A stretch of 64,000 bases of DNA, taken from positions 70,566 through 134,565 of the forward strand of contig JBCCQA010000012.1 in NCBI GenBank assembly GCA_039024635.1, written 5' to 3'. The first letter of the stretch is position 1; every line of letters starts with the position of its first letter. A program made the position numbers and the translations under genes. The notes beneath the pieces are model-generated. The model had not been told where the DNA came from, did no database searches, and saw nothing but the letters and a program-made list of their open reading frames with translations. Origin of the DNA: Kuafuiihalomonas sp039024635 (lineage in GTDB: Bacteria; Myxococcota; Kuafuiibacteriia; Kuafuiibacteriales; Kuafuiibacteriaceae). This document shows, piece after piece, positions 48,447 to 57,605 of this stretch.

Positions 48447-50822
48447 TCAGTTGGTCGGGACGACGAAGTCAGGGATCACGGCCAAATCCTGGATACGCCG
48501 GTCGTCGGCTGGGGGCGTCTCGATCGTGGTGAAGGGCGTGTTGGTGTCCGGGAAGAACTCGATGAAGTACTCCGCGAGGGCGTCCTGCTCTCCCCCCGTG
48601 TCGCTGAAGCCGCTCTGCTGGCCCGGGTCGCAGCTACTCAGGATGGGAAAGTCGGGATTGCCGTCCCCGTCCTCTGGGTCGCCAAAGCCAACGTCGGTGT
48701 AGATCTGTCGTCGGTTGGGCGTAGACAGCAGGTCGAAGGGGTAGTCATCTCCTCCGTTGGCCAGGAAGTTCAGCGTGACCAGTTCGTAGCTATTGGACGC
48801 CGCGGCCTGGGCCACACCGTCGATGTAGAGCGCCGTATCTGGGTTCCCGTTGGCGTCCGTGTCGACATACAGGTCCCGGACTCGGGTCCCCGCAGTGGTG
48901 ATGGTGCCACCCTCGATGACCTGAGGCGTGCCGGCGGGATCGAAGCCGACGGCGATGCCGGCCAGCTGAGGGAAGCGGCCATCGGTGACGCCTGGTCCCA
49001 ACCGGGAGAAGCCGTTCTCTAGGAGGACCTTTAGTTCTTCTCCGTTGAGGCTGACCACGACGAGACCGTTGTCGAAGCGCAGTGTCCCGCGGAAGTGGCC
49101 CTCGGATACGTCGCCGGGCTGGGCCATGGCGAGGCCGAAGTTGAACGGCGGGTTCAGGGTGGTGGTCGTCCCCACCGTGACGGCGTCGCCGATCTCGGCC
49201 CGGATGCCGCCTCCGTTCTTTAGAGCGATGACGTTTGTGAGCTCGGCACAGCGCTCCGCGTACCATTTCATCGAGTCGGCGGTCAGATTGCCCAAGTTGG
49301 TCTCCTCGGTTCGTACCACGCCCCGGCGCCCCTCGAGGAAGACGTCGGTGTGGCCAACGACGTTGTTGAATTGAGTCTGGATGACGCTATCAATGCGGTC
49401 GCGCAGGGTGACCGCATCGGGGATGGGGGTCCCGCCGACGGCCGTTACGTTGGCCTCGGTGGTGGCGTAGGTCCCGCTGACCGCAGCGTCGATCGAGTTG
49501 GGGATGAGGATGCCGTTCTCGTCGAACGTGACGACCAGGCGGCCGAGGTACTTGTAGTCGCCGTCCACGTTGACGATCAGGACAGGGTTGCCGTCCCGGT
49601 CGGTGGTTTGGAAGGGGTAGTCTTCGTCGAAGGCGCCATCGCCCGGGTAGAGCGTGTCGGTCGCGTCGCCCTGACGGGTATTCGACCCGCCGGCCACGAT
49701 GATGTCCACGTCCCGTAGCTCGGCCGCGAGCGCCTTCTCGAGGTTGATCTGTTGGAGGTGAGAGAGGAGCACGATCTTGTCGACGCCGACGCCGGACAGG
49801 AACCCGATAGTAGGCTGAATGGCGGCGGCCAGCTCTGAGATGTTCGTAGTGCTGCCGGCGACCTCCAAGTTGCCCGCTGTCGTGATGCTCGGGAGTTCGG
49901 GCGTCGAGGCGCCGACGATCCCCACGATTTCGGCCCCGACACGGACGGTGGTGCTGGCGGCCACCGAGCGCTCCTGGGACCTGTAGTTGAGGGCTTCGCG
50001 GGACACAGTCAGATCATCCTCGCCGTTGAAGTCGATGTTTGCGGCCAAGTAGGGAAAGGTGGTGCCCGGAAAGACGGCGTTGCCCCGAGTTTCGGGTTGG
50101 AGCGAGTCGGCGAACTCGCCTGGGCCTTGGTCGAGCTCGTGGTTGCCGATGGCCGAGGCTTGGACCCCGAAGGCGTTCATCAGGAAGTGATCTGCGTGGC
50201 CGGGCTCATTGGAGCCGGTGAAGCTGCGCACGTCGTCGTTTTCGGCTGCGAAGTAGCGAGGTCCGGGGATGATGTTGTCACCCGACGACACGGTGAGCGT
50301 GTGGGCCCCGAAGGTGGGATCGTTTTGGAAAGCGTCGACCAGGGCGGAGAACTCGTCCACGTTGGACAGGGCAGTGGCTTCGTTGCCGTCGACGTCGGCG
50401 AAGTGGAGAAGCTGGAGGGTGAACTCGGAGGACTCGCCGATCGTCACGGTGGTCCCGTCGTCGCAGGCGATGGTCGCGGTTCCGTTCCCGTTGTCGGTGA
50501 CGGTGCAGGAGTCTCCGGCCATGCCAGGCATACCCATCATGCCTGGTGTCCCATCGGCCACCGTAGCCGTCGTGCCATCCTCGCAGGAGATAGTGACGGT
50601 GCCATCGCCGTTGTCGACCACCGTGCAGGAGGTGCCGTCTTCTCCCTGCTCACCCCGCGTCCCCGACTGGCCATCTTGGCCATCCCGGCCGGCTGGCCCT
50701 CGCTCACCGGGCTCCCCGATGGGGCCGATGTCCCCGGTCTCCCCGCATGCGGAGAGGGCGAGGGCAGTTACGAGGCGCAGACAGCCCCGACCCAAGGTCT
50801 TCAGTGTATGCTCGTTCGACAT
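48447..50822 (-). CDS. Collagen-stalk metallophosphatase/5'-nucleotidase lipoprotein
   Basis: From ATG 50822, 791 residues. A signal ends at LVTALALSACGETG (lipid-modified Cys). Next is a collagen-like G-x-y run (GDIGPIGEPGERGPAG and on), then two copies of an SCTVxDNGxGTxTIxCxDGTT unit separated by GTPGMMGMPGMAG. The phosphoesterase domain follows (about 160-500): LQLLHFADVDGNEAT, VSSGDNIIPGP, SAIGNHELDQGP, VLLSHLQQIN, VAGGSNTR. The C-terminal 5'-nucleotidase domain has ALKNGGGIRAEIGD and ELVTLNFLANGGDDYP. First motif is D-x-D rather than D-x-H, and GGSN replaces the usual GHxH, as in a divergent subfamily. Surface phosphate scavenging is likely. Confidence 0.92.
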   Translation of the reverse strand: MSNEHTLKTLGRGCLRLVTALALSACGETGDIGPIGEPGERGPAGRDGQDGQSGTRGEQGEDGTSCTVVDNGDGTVTISCEDGTTATVADGTPGMMGMPGMAGDSCTVTDNGNGTATIACDDGTTVTIGESSEFTLQLLHFADVDGNEATALSNVDEFSALVDAFQNDPTFGAHTLTVSSGDNIIPGPRYFAAENDDVRSFTGSNEPGHADHFLMNAFGVQASAIGNHELDQGPGEFADSLQPETRGNAVFPGTTFPYLAANIDFNGEDDLTVSREALNYRSQERSVAASTTVRVGAEIVGIVGASTPELPSITTAGNLEVAGSTTNISELAAAIQPTIGFLSGVGVDKIVLLSHLQQINLEKALAAELRDVDIIVAGGSNTRQGDATDTLYPGDGAFDEDYPFQTTDRDGNPVLIVNVDGDYKYLGRLVVTFDENGILIPNSIDAAVSGTYATTEANVTAVGGTPIPDAVTLRDRIDSVIQTQFNNVVGHTDVFLEGRRGVVRTEETNLGNLTADSMKWYAERCAELTNVIALKNGGGIRAEIGDAVTVGTTTTLNPPFNFGLAMAQPGDVSEGHFRGTLRFDNGLVVVSLNGEELKVLLENGFSRLGPGVTDGRFPQLAGIAVGFDPAGTPQVIEGGTITTAGTRVRDLYVDTDANGNPDTALYIDGVAQAAASNSYELVTLNFLANGGDDYPFDLLSTPNRRQIYTDVGFGDPEDGDGNPDFPILSSCDPGQQSGFSDTGGEQDALAEYFIEFFPDTNTPFTTIETPPADDRRIQDLAVIPDFVVPTN

Positions 50823-50869
50823 CGGGTCGGGACCATGCCGCCGAAGGACGACGCCTTGATGAATCTCCG

Positions 50870-52009
50870 ATGGCATCTGAGAGGCAGCTTGTGACCTTAG
50901 CGACCACCTCACCCGGCCCTGAAGCGGCCTATCTGAACCATGCCGGGACCAGCTGGCCCAAGCCGAAGTCCGTGCGCAGCGCCGTGGCTGCAGCCCTGGA
51001 CAGGGCGCCGACCGATTGGGCGGCCGCCTTTGAAGCTCAGCATGGGCGGCTGGGGAGGGCCTTCGGTCTTGGCCACGAGCACCGTCTGCTGCTGACGCCG
51101 GGCTGCACTTCGGCGCTCGCGATCGCCATCCAGGATCTTCCCTGGCGTGCCGGCGATGTGGTGGCGCTCTCGGCCTTCGAGCATGTAGCTGTCGAGCGTC
51201 CCTGCGCAGGTCTCGGTCGCCTCGGCGTCGAGTTCCAGGTCCTGCCCTCGTCGAGGGAGAGCATGATCGACTTGGCCGCGACCGAGCGCTTGCTGGCTCA
51301 CCGACCGGTCCGACTTCTTGTGGTCTCGGCCGCGGCCAACACTACCGGCGATCTGCTTCCCGTGGCGGAGCTGGGTGCCCTCGCCCGTCGCTATGATGCG
51401 CGCCTTCTGGTCGACGCCGCCCAGGTAGCGGGCTGGATGTCCCTGGCCGACTACCTGCCGCATGCCGACATGATGGCTTTCGGCGCCCACAAGGGAATGC
51501 AGGGAGTGTGGGGTATCGGGGGACTCGTCCTTCGAGAAGAGCTGGCGATGGCCACGCCTCGCTTGAACGGCGGGCTTGCCAAGCCGGGCTGGTGCGATGG
51601 GGGTTCGGTCGACCGGTTGGCTCTATCGGCCTGGGTGGCGGCCCTTGATTGGTTGGACGCGCCGGCCCAGGCTGATCGACTCGATCGCGCTCGCACGCTG
51701 AGTGCTCGCCTGCAATGGAGACTGCAGGGGCTGGAGGGTGTGAAGGTCTTGGCCCGGCATCCGCCCGAGGCTCGCCTGCCGACGGTGGCCATGGCCCTCG
51801 ACGACGCGCGACGCCTGGTTCAGATTCGGAGTCGTCTCGCCAGAGCGGGCATCGTTCACGGCGCCGGTCTTCAGTGCGCGCCCCTAGCCCACCAGCATCT
51901 CGGCACGGCCGAGCAGGGCACGCTCCGCTTCAGCTTTGGACCCTCGAGCCGGGATGAGGATCTGGACCGCCTGCTCTCCGTTCTCGACCGAGCCTCCACC
52001 GATACTTAA
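50870..52009 (+). CDS. Class V PLP aminotransferase (cysteine-desulfurase-like)
   Basis: From ATG 50870, 379 residues. It belongs to the fold I PLP group that includes cysteine desulfurases and isopenicillin-epimerase-like enzymes. Visible features are YLNHAGTSWPKPKSV, LLTPGCTSALAIAIQ (phosphate anchor), LVVSAAANTTGDLLPV, ARLLVDAAQVAGW (Asp that contacts the pyridine N) and MMAFGAHKGMQGVWGIGG with the Schiff-base Lys. A C-terminal domain has LRFSFGPSSRDEDL. The reaction could be desulfuration, selenocysteine lyase or transamination. Divergent from the metallophosphatase with a 47-nt gap. Confidence 0.88.
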   Translation: MASERQLVTLATTSPGPEAAYLNHAGTSWPKPKSVRSAVAAALDRAPTDWAAAFEAQHGRLGRAFGLGHEHRLLLTPGCTSALAIAIQDLPWRAGDVVALSAFEHVAVERPCAGLGRLGVEFQVLPSSRESMIDLAATERLLAHRPVRLLVVSAAANTTGDLLPVAELGALARRYDARLLVDAAQVAGWMSLADYLPHADMMAFGAHKGMQGVWGIGGLVLREELAMATPRLNGGLAKPGWCDGGSVDRLALSAWVAALDWLDAPAQADRLDRARTLSARLQWRLQGLEGVKVLARHPPEARLPTVAMALDDARRLVQIRSRLARAGIVHGAGLQCAPLAHQHLGTAEQGTLRFSFGPSSRDEDLDRLLSVLDRASTDT

Positions 52010-52487
52010 CCCGGCCTCGGGATTCTGAGGGCGCGAACGTGGCGCACTCATGGCCCACGCATGGCGGGACTTTGTTCGAATGAACCTCCGTTCGGTAAGC
52101 CGTTCGAAACGTCCTCTCGACCCAAGGCGCCCGCAGGAGCCCTACAAAGCTCACTTTGTTCGAGGGACGAGCAAAGATGAGCGAAAGGGTCGAAATCCTT
52201 TCGCCTTGTGCCATCAATGACGCAGCGCGCTCCGAAAGCCGAGTCAGAACAAGACGTTGACCCCACCTACTTACTGAGTCATGTCCCGGCGACGGAATGC
52301 CGACCGGGGCGGAACAGGAACCAGGACCCTTTGGCCCTGTAAAAATCCCCGACGTTTCGGACTCTTTCGCGGACCGAGGCCTGGCGCTGGCGACGGAGGA
52401 GGGCGGGGCCCGCCACGTCCCGTCCCGCCCTCAGCCCTTCGACTCGGTCTCGAACCCGGGCATCGCCCAGAACGACAGGAGAACCAA
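52010..52487. other. Intergenic region upstream of three-module lipoprotein
   Basis: 478 nt with no credible gene. Contains several TTCGAA palindromes near 52073-52115 and GAAC-N4-GTTC at 52082-52093. An AGGAG ribosome-binding site at 52477-52481 sits 6 nt before the TTG start at 52488. No structured RNA was recognised. Confidence 0.5.
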
Positions 52488-54983
52488 TTGAATCGATTGA
52501 AGAACGGAGCCCTCGCGCTCCTGGCTTCGTCTTTTGCGGTGCTGACCGCATGCGGCGAAGACGCGACCAACAACAACGGCACCGGCACCGGGATCGGGAC
52601 CGGCAACGACATGGGCAACGGCAACGGCATGGCCATGGTCACCGGGATCTCGGTAGCTCCGGACACCGTGACCATCGACGTCGGCGGCACGAGTCAGCTG
52701 ACCGTCACTGCGAGCCTCGACGATGGATCGACCCAGGACGTGACCTCGGTCGCTGAGTACAGCTCGAGCGACGACGCGGTCGCCCTGGTGACCGGCGGAG
52801 ACGTGGCCGGTGTGGCCGAGGGTATGGCCACAATCACAGCCACCTTCATGGGCTTCATGGACACGGTCGACGTGACCGTCCAGACGGAAGGTCCCATTCC
52901 CTTCGACCCTGTGGTGCCGGTCGATGGTGCCTTCCCGGGACGAGCTGGGTTCGGCGAGAGTGGCGCCAACTCCCACACCGAGGACGATCAGTGCCCGATG
53001 CGCTCTAGTGCAGAGGCGGTGGGCGTCTGCCACCGCATCGTCTGGGACGGCTCCGAGACCTTCACCGGCGCCTTCTGGCTCGACGGCTCGGGCTTCGGCG
53101 ACAACGTCGCGGTGAACATCGCAGCCGGTGCGACCGCGGTCCGTTTCTCGGCCTGGGGTGCGGCTGGCGGCGAGCGGATTGAGTTCGGGGCCGGTCTCGA
53201 GAACAACATGGGCGGCGGCGTGAGCGACATGGGCTCCGTTCGCGAGTTCTTCGTCCTCGGCGACGCACCCACCGAGTATTCCATCCCTCTCGCCAACCTC
53301 GGCGACTACACCATGAGCGGTGGCGTGGCAGCCGGCTTCATCTTCGCGATGGGCCAGGTCGACCTTCCGACCGGCGGCGAGATCTACATCGACGACATCC
53401 GCTGGGTGAACGACCCCTTGCCCATGCGAGACCCGCCGCTCTTGACCCTGGACGATGTCTTCATGGACCGTTCCTCCTTCGGCGGCGGCTTCATGGAGGC
53501 TACCGACAGCTGCCCGATGCGGTCGGCCTCCGACGCCTTCGGCGACTGCCACACCATCACCTGGGACGGAAACGGCGGTTTCACCGGCGCCTTTTGGACC
53601 AACGGCGCAGGCTTCGCGAACATCATGCTGACCACGGTCGATCCGGGCGCAACGGTTCTCAAGTTCTCGGCCTGGCGGACCGCTGAGAGTCAGGACACGG
53701 CCATCGAGTTTGGCTTTGGTCTCGGTAACAACGGAGACGGCGGCGGCGCCGACGGCGTCGAGATTCGCCGAGTCTTCAATGTCGGCGAGGAGCCGACCGA
53801 GTTCCAGATCCCCCTCGGCGCTCTGGGCGGCTACCCCAACGGCGTGGCCGCGCCTTTCCTCTTCGTTCTGGATACCGGAGCGACCACCCTCTACATCGAC
53901 GACATCCGCTGGGAGGCCATCCCCGAGCAGACCCTGCCCATGACGGTGGATGATGCTTTCCCCGGTCGGGGTGGCTTCAGCGCTGCCGGGGCCCCCGCCC
54001 ACACCGAGGACGATCAGTGCCCCATGCGCTCCAGCGCGGAGGCTGTCGGGACCTGCCATCGCGTCGTCTATGACGGCAGCCAGGCCTTCACCGGTGCGCT
54101 TTGGATCGACGGTGAAGACTTCGCAACTGCCCAAGTCGTTCCGATTCAGGGGGGTGCAACACTCGTCAAGTTTTCGGCCTGGGGGGCCGCGGGCGGCGAG
54201 AATGTCGAGTTTGGCATCGGCGACAACAACCTGGACGGGGTCCAGGTCCGTCAGGCCTTCACGCTGACCGACACGCCCGTAGAGTACACCCTGTCGGTGG
54301 AGCCTCTCGGAGGAGCTGCGGGTGGCCTGAAGGCGGGCTTCGAGTTCGCGGCCTTCAGCCAGGTCGAGTTCTACATCGACGACATCCGATGGACGAACGA
54401 TACGCCCCCTCCACCGCCCATCAATGTTCGCCTTGACCCGGCTGATGCGGCCATCTTCTTCAACGGGGGGAATCCGGAGGTGCAGGATACGATGGCTGGT
54501 GGAGCACCAGTAGGGAACGCCGCTGCCGGCTCGGTTTATGTAGCGCCATTCCAGCTTCCCGCGATTCCGATGGGTGGCTTCACGGAAGCGAACTTCACGA
54601 CGTTCATCAACGGAGTGGGTGGCGATGCCATGCCGGCCATCAACATCGATTTGTACGGTCTGCCCTTCCGGTCAGACCCCACCGTGACGCCGGATCAATA
54701 CTTCACTGGAGCGCTGGATCCGAATGCCACGCTGCTTGGTGACGACTTCCTGGTGCCAACAGTTGCGCCGGGCGCACCCGCAGAGACCGATGACCCGACC
54801 GATCAGGCGATCGTCGACTACCTCAACGCCCAGGTTACAGCGGGTGCCGTCGCAGGCGACTTCGTCTTCCTCCGCTTTTCGCCCGATGCGGACTCTCCCA
54901 TCGGTCCGGGACGGACCTATGACGTCAGCGCGGCGATCAATGAGATTGACCCTGGCAACAAGCCGACCCTAATCGTCCGCTGA
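52488..54983 (+). CDS. Lipoprotein with Ig-like and three tandem beta-sandwich modules
   Basis: The start is a TTG at 52488, placed by the AGGAG 6 nt upstream and the signal NRLKNGALALLASSFAVLTACGED (lipid Cys). 831 residues. A Gly/Asn linker is followed by a BIG2-like Ig domain (VTGISVAPDTVTIDVGGTSQL; SSSDDAVALVTGG). There are then three modules of about 150-170 residues. Each begins near DxxFPGRxGF...HTEDDQCPMRSSAEAVG.CH.I.WDG and ends with IYIDDIRW. They start near 52905, 53445 and 53940. The modules look like carbohydrate-binding-type beta sandwiches with a conserved Cys pair. A fourth, different C-terminal domain follows. No catalytic motif. Likely surface adhesin or glycan-binding protein. 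Confidence 0.85.
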   Translation: MNRLKNGALALLASSFAVLTACGEDATNNNGTGTGIGTGNDMGNGNGMAMVTGISVAPDTVTIDVGGTSQLTVTASLDDGSTQDVTSVAEYSSSDDAVALVTGGDVAGVAEGMATITATFMGFMDTVDVTVQTEGPIPFDPVVPVDGAFPGRAGFGESGANSHTEDDQCPMRSSAEAVGVCHRIVWDGSETFTGAFWLDGSGFGDNVAVNIAAGATAVRFSAWGAAGGERIEFGAGLENNMGGGVSDMGSVREFFVLGDAPTEYSIPLANLGDYTMSGGVAAGFIFAMGQVDLPTGGEIYIDDIRWVNDPLPMRDPPLLTLDDVFMDRSSFGGGFMEATDSCPMRSASDAFGDCHTITWDGNGGFTGAFWTNGAGFANIMLTTVDPGATVLKFSAWRTAESQDTAIEFGFGLGNNGDGGGADGVEIRRVFNVGEEPTEFQIPLGALGGYPNGVAAPFLFVLDTGATTLYIDDIRWEAIPEQTLPMTVDDAFPGRGGFSAAGAPAHTEDDQCPMRSSAEAVGTCHRVVYDGSQAFTGALWIDGEDFATAQVVPIQGGATLVKFSAWGAAGGENVEFGIGDNNLDGVQVRQAFTLTDTPVEYTLSVEPLGGAAGGLKAGFEFAAFSQVEFYIDDIRWTNDTPPPPPINVRLDPADAAIFFNGGNPEVQDTMAGGAPVGNAAAGSVYVAPFQLPAIPMGGFTEANFTTFINGVGGDAMPAINIDLYGLPFRSDPTVTPDQYFTGALDPNATLLGDDFLVPTVAPGAPAETDDPTDQAIVDYLNAQVTAGAVAGDFVFLRFSPDADSPIGPGRTYDVSAAINEIDPGNKPTLIVR

Positions 54984-54994
54984 CAGCCTGCGCT

Positions 54995-55023
54995 CGCCCG
55001 CCCCTCCATCGCAGGGGCGGGCG
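54995..55023 (+). terminator. Rho-independent-type hairpin
   Basis: CGCCCGCCCCT (54995-55005), 7-nt loop, AGGGGCGGGCG (55013-55023): a perfect 11-bp GC stem 11 nt after the lipoprotein stop. A short CACTTTCCCTT tract follows. Confidence 0.7.
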
Positions 55024-55260
55024 CACTTTCCCTTCCCGTCCTGTTGCGATCTGTGACCGCATTCCGAACAATCGGAGAGCGATTTTTCCCGCTGTCCCTC
55101 CATTGGGACGAATCGATCGAACGAGCTACGACTGCAGACTCTGGAGACCTCTTCTCGTGGTCCTCCCGTTGAGTTTTCTCGGTCCGAGACTTAGCAGTGG
55201 CGTGTAGCGGCCCCAATAGGCCGTCGCGGCATTTAAAACCACGATCGAGAGGAACAAAAC

Positions 55261-57558
55261 ATGGGACATCAAGTGAAGACTGCAGGGCTTCTTGCGCTGA
55301 TGCTGGTCGGCTGCCAGCAGTCGGCGCCGCCCGCGGCAACGAGCGAGGCCTCGCCCTCGCCCAAGAGCGAGGCGGTCGAATACGACGCCACAAAGGCGAC
55401 CGAGATGGCGGCCAAGGCCAAGCCGAAGGAGTTTTGGTGGCCGAAGCAGATAAACCTTCAGCCTCTTCGAGATCACGGGCGCATCTCGAACCCGCATGAG
55501 GACTTCGACTACGCCCGGGCTTTCGCGGCCGTCGACTTTCCGCAGCTCAAGAAGGACGTGGAGGCGGTCCTGACCGACTCCAAGGACTGGTGGCCGGCAG
55601 ACTATGGAAACTACGGGCCCTTCTTCATCCGTTTGTCCTGGCATGCAGCCGGCACCTACCGCGTTCGGGATGGTCGAGGGGGATCAGGTGGCGGTCAGCA
55701 GCGCTTCGAGCCTTTGAATAGCTGGCCCGACAACACGAACCTGGACAAGGCCCGGCGGCTCCTTTGGCCGGTCAAGCAGAAGTACGGCCGAAGCGTCTCC
55801 TGGGCCGACCTCTTGGTGCTGGCCGGCAACGTGGCCATGGAGAACATGGGATTCCAGACCTACGGCTTCGCTGGGGGCCGGGAAGATGACTGGGAGGCGG
55901 ACCTCGTTTACTGGGGTCCCGAGACCGAAATGTTGGCCGATGAGCGCTATGAAGGCGATCGAGCGCTCCACAACCCTCTGGCTGCGGTCCAGATGGGTCT
56001 GATCTACGTCAATCCCGAGGGGCCCAACGGAAACTCGGACCCTCTCGCTTCGGCCAAGGACATTCGTACCACCTTCGGACGGATGGCCATGAACGACGAA
56101 GAGACGGTCGCGCTCATCGCGGGTGGTCATACCTTCGGCAAGGTTCATGGGGCCGTCAAGGCTGATTGCCTGGGGCCGGAGCCGGCAGGGGCCGCGGTCG
56201 AAGACCAAAGCCTGGGCTGGAAGAACAAGTGCGGCAAGGGCAAGGCCGAGGACACCGTGACCAGCGGGCTCGAGGGCGCTTGGACGAGCAGCCCAGCCCA
56301 GTGGACCCACCAGTACCTTTCCAACCTCTTCGCCTTCGAATGGGTGAAGACCACAAGTCCCGCCGGCGCCACTCAGTGGAAGCCGAGCAAGGAAGGGACC
56401 GAGAAGCTCGTCCCCGACGCCCACCGAGCCGATGTCCGTCACCCACCCATGATGCTGACCTCGGACCTCGCGCTTCGTATGGACCCGGACTACGAGAAGG
56501 TCTCGAAGCGGTTCTTGGAGAACCCAAAGGAGTTCGAGTTCGCCTTCGCCAAGGCCTGGTACAAGCTTATCCATCGCGACCTGGGGCCCCTGGCTCGCTA
56601 CGTGCCGGGCGAGCTGCCGAAGGAACCGATGATCTGGCAGGACCCGATTCCGGACGTCGATCATCCGCTGGCCAACTTGGGGGATCAGGAGAGGCTCAAG
56701 GGCAGGATCTTGGCCTCCGGCCTCAGCGTGTCCGAGCTGGTTCGCGCGGCTTGGGCCTCGGCTTCGAGCTTCCGGAGCTCCGACATGCGGGGCGGGGCCA
56801 ACGGTGCCCGGGTCCGCTTGGCGCCTCAAAAGGACTGGGCGGTCAACGACCCGGCTGAACTGGCCAAGGTCTTGACCAAGCTGACCGAGATACAGAAGGG
56901 CTTCAATGCCAAAGCCAAGGGCAAGAAGAAGGTCTCCCTCGCTGACCTCATCGTGCTGGGCGGCAACGCGGCCGTGGAGAAGGCGGCCAAGGACGCGGGC
57001 GTGAACATCAAGGTCCCCTTCAAGGTGGGACGGATGGATGCGGGCCAAGAGATGACCGACGTGGAGTCCTTCGCCGCACTGGAGCCCAAGGCCGATCCTT
57101 TCCGCAACTACTTCGTGGGCGGCTATGAGACGGGCTACCTAAATGAGCCTTCGGCGGCGATGGTCGACAAGGCCGACCTCCTGACCCTCAGCGTCCCTGA
57201 GATGACGGTGCTGGTGGGCGGTATGCGGGCTCTGAACGCCAATGCGGGCGGCGCCAAACACGGCGTCTTCACCGACGCTCCCGGGACCCTGAGCAACGAC
57301 TTCTTCGTCAACCTGTTGGACATGTCGACCGAATGGAAGGCGAAGGACGGGGACAAGGGCGTGTTCGAAGGGACCGACCGAGACACTGGCAAGGTGAAGT
57401 GGACGGCGACCGAGGTAGATCTCGTCTTCGGATCGAACGCCGAGCTTCGGGCAGTGGCCGAAGTCTACGCGTTCGAAGGGGCGCAGAAGAAGTTCGTAAG
57501 AGATTTTGTGGCGGCCTGGACCAAGGTGATGAACCTAGACCGTTTCGAACCTGTCTGA
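55261..57558 (+). CDS. katG: Catalase-peroxidase with lipoprotein signal
   Basis: 765 residues. The start MGHQVKTAGLLALMLVGCQQ carries an L-V-G-C lipobox (Cys18); +2 Gln favours the outer membrane. A low-complexity linker follows to residue about 50. The catalase-peroxidase N-domain has FFIRLSWHAAGTYR (Arg124, Trp127, distal His128), MGLIYVNPEGPNGN (Tyr of the Met-Tyr-Trp adduct), FGRMAMNDEETVALIAGGHTFGKVHG (adduct Met and proximal His) and the usual KatG C-domain. All heme and adduct residues are present, so it should be active against peroxide. Typical KatG is cytosolic; this one should act outside the cytoplasm. AGAGGAA at 55248-55254 is the ribosome-binding site. Confidence 0.95.
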   Translation: MGHQVKTAGLLALMLVGCQQSAPPAATSEASPSPKSEAVEYDATKATEMAAKAKPKEFWWPKQINLQPLRDHGRISNPHEDFDYARAFAAVDFPQLKKDVEAVLTDSKDWWPADYGNYGPFFIRLSWHAAGTYRVRDGRGGSGGGQQRFEPLNSWPDNTNLDKARRLLWPVKQKYGRSVSWADLLVLAGNVAMENMGFQTYGFAGGREDDWEADLVYWGPETEMLADERYEGDRALHNPLAAVQMGLIYVNPEGPNGNSDPLASAKDIRTTFGRMAMNDEETVALIAGGHTFGKVHGAVKADCLGPEPAGAAVEDQSLGWKNKCGKGKAEDTVTSGLEGAWTSSPAQWTHQYLSNLFAFEWVKTTSPAGATQWKPSKEGTEKLVPDAHRADVRHPPMMLTSDLALRMDPDYEKVSKRFLENPKEFEFAFAKAWYKLIHRDLGPLARYVPGELPKEPMIWQDPIPDVDHPLANLGDQERLKGRILASGLSVSELVRAAWASASSFRSSDMRGGANGARVRLAPQKDWAVNDPAELAKVLTKLTEIQKGFNAKAKGKKKVSLADLIVLGGNAAVEKAAKDAGVNIKVPFKVGRMDAGQEMTDVESFAALEPKADPFRNYFVGGYETGYLNEPSAAMVDKADLLTLSVPEMTVLVGGMRALNANAGGAKHGVFTDAPGTLSNDFFVNLLDMSTEWKAKDGDKGVFEGTDRDTGKVKWTATEVDLVFGSNAELRAVAEVYAFEGAQKKFVRDFVAAWTKVMNLDRFEPV

Positions 57559-57569
57559 GCCTGCGTCCC

Positions 57570-57596
57570 GCGGGTCGTCCTCGGGGGGCGGCCCGC
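57570..57596. terminator. Hairpin between katG and convergent gene
   Basis: GCGGGTCGTCC (57570-57580) pairs with GGGCGGCCCGC (57586-57596) over 11 bp, including two wobbles, with a 5-nt loop. It sits 11 nt after katG and 9 nt beyond the stop codon of the minus-strand gene. Probable bidirectional terminator. Confidence 0.6.
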
Positions 57597-57605
57597 ACCC
57601 CGCCT

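Noticed and set aside
52082..52093. GAAC-N4-GTTC, the pattern of a Gram-positive-type LexA box.
   Set aside because: It is 395 nt from the nearest downstream start, the gene is not an SOS gene, and myxobacterial LexA sites differ.
52431..54134. 567-codon minus-strand ORF with repeated segments.
   Set aside because: Mirror of the tandem modules in the lipoprotein gene on the plus strand.
55684..57048. 454-codon minus-strand ORF.
   Set aside because: Antisense to katG.
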